A stretch of DNA of 7,045 nucleotides, from assembly GCA_021792045.1 (NCBI GenBank), contig JAJYVJ010000085.1:1-7045 (forward strand), written 5' to 3'. The notes beneath the pieces are model-generated. The model had not been told where the DNA came from. It was given only the letters and a program-made list of their open reading frames with translations, and searched no databases. The DNA comes from Thermoplasmata archaeon (GTDB lineage: Archaea; Thermoplasmatota; Thermoplasmata; Thermoplasmatales; Thermoplasmataceae). Positions 5,932 to 7,045 of the stretch are shown in pieces; the stretch's first letter is position 1; the number at the start of each line of letters is the position of its first letter. Position numbers and translations under genes: made by a program.

Positions 5932-5943
5932 AAGATTAATCTT
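5932..5943. promoter_or_regulatory. Perfect 12-bp palindrome AAGATTAATCTT at the promoter of the 136-aa gene
   Basis: The palindrome covers the transcript start (near 5940) predicted from the TATA box at 5961-5971, the classic place for an archaeal repressor site. It shares the eight-base core GATTAATC with the site before the radical SAM gene, and the flanking pairs differ symmetrically (AA...TT here, AG...CT there). Confidence 0.5.
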
Positions 5944-5960
5944 TGCATGGATCTTTTTTT

Positions 5961-5971
5961 AATTTTATAGA
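5961..5971 (-). promoter_or_regulatory. Putative TATA box of the 136-aa gene
   Basis: The minus strand reads TCTATAAAATT, one of the best TATA boxes in the window. It places the start near 5940, with a leader of about 29 bases to the ATG at 5911. Confidence 0.55.
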
Positions 5972-6015
5972 AAAAGTGAATGATCGCAGCCGGTGATTTT
6001 TTTCTTTATCTATTC

Positions 6016-6025
6016 ATTTAATAGA
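6016..6025 (+). promoter_or_regulatory. Putative TATA box of the ribbon-helix-helix gene
   Basis: The plus strand reads ATTTAATAGA. The predicted start near 6046 leaves a leader of about 11 bases before the ATG at 6058, too short for a Shine-Dalgarno motif, and none is seen. It lies in the 146-base divergent region shared with the 136-residue gene. Confidence 0.4.
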
Positions 6026-6057
6026 AACAATCTTAATGTAGTACGCGATCTAGAAAT

Positions 6058-6330
6058 ATGGATGATAACGACACCAAAATTGTAGAAGTTGAGCTTAAAT
6101 CATCGGATATCGATTACTTGGAATCCTTAGCGAAAGGTCTAAATTTGAACACCAAAAATTACATCAGATCTATCTTAAATGACTTTATATATCTCAAGAA
6201 AAATCATAAAATGGACAAGGATCTCAGGACCTGGGTCGAGGATCTCTACGAGGAGGCCATGACAGCTACTGTTGAGTTGAAACAATACAAGAATCGCTCA
6301 CGAATAAGTCTCATTTTTGGCAGAAAATAA
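6058..6330 (+). CDS. Ribbon-helix-helix candidate DNA-binding protein (90 aa)
   Basis: The first half has the outline of a ribbon-helix-helix (Arc/MetJ/CopG) fold: a strand with alternating residues (KIVEVEL, 7-13), a first helix (SSDIDYLESLAKGL, 15-28), a turn (NLNTKN) and a second helix (YIRSILNDFIYLKK, 35-48). Such proteins dimerise through the strand pair, which enters the DNA major groove, and bind short palindromes. The second half (52-90) is a charged helix followed by a basic tail ending SRISLIFGRK, without a toxin-antitoxin hallmark that I can name. No toxin gene follows within 190 bases on this strand. The gene is divergent from the 136-residue gene, whose promoter carries a GATTAATC palindrome, so it is a candidate regulator of that gene. 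The fold is inferred from pattern. Other small helical proteins are possible. Confidence 0.7.
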   Translation: MDDNDTKIVEVELKSSDIDYLESLAKGLNLNTKNYIRSILNDFIYLKKNHKMDKDLRTWVEDLYEEAMTATVELKQYKNRSRISLIFGRK

Positions 6331-6487
6331 CGTAAGAATAACACTTTTGAGTCTACTTATTAACTTTCTGCTAAGGATTTGCATAATATTTTCTATATCC
6401 ACTGCATAATCTTGATAGTTTATTTCCGATATTGAAATTCGTGTGACGAAGTTATTTTAAAACATGGTTAATATGTTAGTCATATTG

Positions 6488-6499
6488 CTTTTTAATGTG
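6488..6499 (+). promoter_or_regulatory. Putative TATA-like element of the dsrE-tusA operon
   Basis: CTTTTTAATGTG would place the start near 6520, only a few bases before the preferred ATG at 6524. A second candidate, TTATTTTAAA at 6452-6461, would start near 6482. Either is downstream of the most upstream ATG (6464), so both favour a shorter protein. Pattern only. Confidence 0.3.
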
Positions 6500-6523
6500 T
6501 TCCCTATGACAGAATTGAGAATC

Positions 6524-6937
6524 ATGACAGAAAAAATGACATTATTGTTTGTATCTGGAACTTTAGATAAATTGATGGCCGGTTCCATAATAGCGTCTGG
6601 TGGGGTCGCTAATGGTATGGATATTGATATATTTGTGAGCTTTTGGGCGTTAATGAATTTTAAAAAGGGACAGGCCATGAATGGGAAATTTAGCTACGAG
6701 GGGGCTGAAATGGAGAAACAGGTTATGGATATAATGAAAAAGAAAAAAGTTGCCCCATGGATCGAGACATTAAGAAGCGCAAAAGAGATAGGTAACGTTA
6801 AGATATACGGATGTGCCATGTTCGCGGATCTTATGGAGATAAAAAAGGAAGAGTTAGATCCGATAGTTGATGATATTATCGGAGTTGCTGAATTTGTCTC
6901 TTTGGCTAAAGATTCGAGCATGACGCTGTTTATATAA
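6524..6937 (+). CDS. DsrE-like sulfur-carrier protein (DsrE/DsrF/DrsH superfamily)
   Basis: From the ATG at 6524 this is a 137-residue protein. It opens with a strand and loop ([16 protein letters not shown]) and continues with [17 protein letters not shown], both typical of the DsrE-type fold. The end, [15 protein letters not shown], is also characteristic. The likely persulfide-carrying residue is Cys97 in [17 protein letters not shown], the only cysteine. Members accept sulfane sulfur or thiosulfonate groups from TusA or rhodanese partners in the cytoplasm. In sulfur-oxidising archaea and bacteria they feed heterodisulfide-reductase-like systems. The frame is open upstream to ATGs at 6506 and 6464. 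The 6464 start would add a hydrophobic MLVILLFNVF segment foreign to this family and is not supported by the predicted promoters. The gene is followed after 10 bases by tusA, whose Shine-Dalgarno motif overlaps this stop, so the pair is an operon. Confidence 0.88.
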   Translation: MTEKMTLLFVSGTLDKLMAGSIIASGGVANGMDIDIFVSFWALMNFKKGQAMNGKFSYEGAEMEKQVMDIMKKKKVAPWIETLRSAKEIGNVKIYGCAMFADLMEIKKEELDPIVDDIIGVAEFVSLAKDSSMTLFI

Positions 6938-6942
6938 GGTGA
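6937..6942 (+). promoter_or_regulatory. Shine-Dalgarno motif of tusA
   Basis: AGGTGA matches the archaeal ribosome-binding consensus, begins on the last base of the dsrE-like stop codon and ends 5 bases before the tusA ATG. It fixes the tusA start and indicates coupled translation of the pair. Confidence 0.65.
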
Positions 6943-6947
6943 GAAAA

Positions 6948-7045
6948 ATGGAAAATGAAATAAAACCAAACAAAGTGGTGGATGCAAGGGGAAGTTTTTG
7001 CCCTGGTCCGTTAATGGAAATGATAAAGGCTTACAAGGAAGCAAA
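6948..7045 (+). CDS. tusA: TusA/SirA-family sulfur carrier, N-terminal part (cut by window edge)
   Basis: Thirty-two codons are visible before the window ends. They contain [20 protein letters not shown], the family signature: strand, D-x-R-G, then CPxP (here CPGP, Cys18) opening the first helix. In TusA proteins this cysteine carries a persulfide or, in sulfur oxidisers, thiosulfate as a protein-bound thiosulfonate. The full protein is usually about 75-85 residues, so more than half is outside. The short N-terminal lead (MENEIKPNK) is usual. Adjacent dsrE-like and tusA genes are typical of archaeal sulfur-relay clusters, which often continue with heterodisulfide-reductase-like (hdr) genes; whether they do so here cannot be seen. 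Confidence 0.92.
   Translation, partial: MENEIKPNKVVDARGSFCPGPLMEMIKAYKEA

Noticed and set aside
5912..6057. Toxin-antitoxin module involving the ribbon-helix-helix gene
   Set aside because: No toxin-like gene lies next to it on the same strand, and the divergent 136-residue protein shows no recognisable toxin motif.
6464..6523. 20-residue hydrophobic N-terminal extension of the DsrE-like protein
   Set aside because: DsrE proteins are cytoplasmic and start near the strand at 6536. Both candidate TATA elements predict transcripts starting downstream of 6464.
6694..7044. 116-residue open frame on the minus strand
   Set aside because: It is the antisense of the DsrE-like and TusA genes, both identified by clear motifs.
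1..7045. tRNA, rRNA, CRISPR array, insertion sequence or long repeats
   Set aside because: No cloverleaf-like segment, regularly spaced repeat, transposase motif or paired terminal inverted repeat was seen on either strand.

Overview
The window most likely comes from a member of the archaeal order Thermoplasmatales (thermoacidophilic Euryarchaeota). The strongest evidence is a short minus-strand fragment at the left edge. It reads as the N-terminus of a VAT/Cdc48-type AAA ATPase and closely resembles, from memory, the Thermoplasma acidophilum protein. AT-rich TATA-like elements sit before most genes, leaders are short with few Shine-Dalgarno motifs, and no bacterial -35/-10 promoters are apparent. 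These also point to an archaeon. The genus cannot be fixed from the sequence alone.

Region 1-1573 holds, in order, the VAT start (minus), a two-domain thiosulfate/3-mercaptopyruvate sulfurtransferase (minus) and a small heat-shock protein, Hsp20 (plus), divergent from the sulfurtransferase. Two of these three genes are protein-quality-control factors. Hsp20 converges with the next gene, leaving only 3 bases between the stop codons.

Region 1577-4150 reads leftwards as an apparent operon of three genes: a 63-residue putative zinc-binding protein, a family 2 glycosyltransferase and a UbiB/AarF/ABC1-type atypical kinase with two C-terminal membrane helices. The first two genes are 5 bases apart and the last two 16 bases apart. 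A TATA box and a perfect 12-bp palindrome precede the first gene.

Region 4274-6330 holds a radical SAM protein with a CX4CX2C cluster motif (minus), an unrecognised 136-residue protein (minus) and a ribbon-helix-helix candidate regulator (plus), divergent from the latter. The promoters of the radical SAM gene and the 136-residue gene each carry a perfect 12-bp palindrome with the same GATTAATC core, close to the predicted transcription start. This pair of sites is the most interesting unexplained signal in the window.

Region 6331-7045 starts a sulfur-relay operon: a DsrE-like sulfur carrier followed by the start of a TusA protein, which is cut by the window edge. With the rhodanese at the left, the window encodes three classes of persulfide-handling protein, although the rhodanese is too far away to share a transcript with the DsrE-TusA pair.

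No RNA genes, mobile elements, CRISPR arrays or long repeats were seen. No gene-free stretch exceeds 300 bases. All assignments come from reading the sequence; no database search was run.
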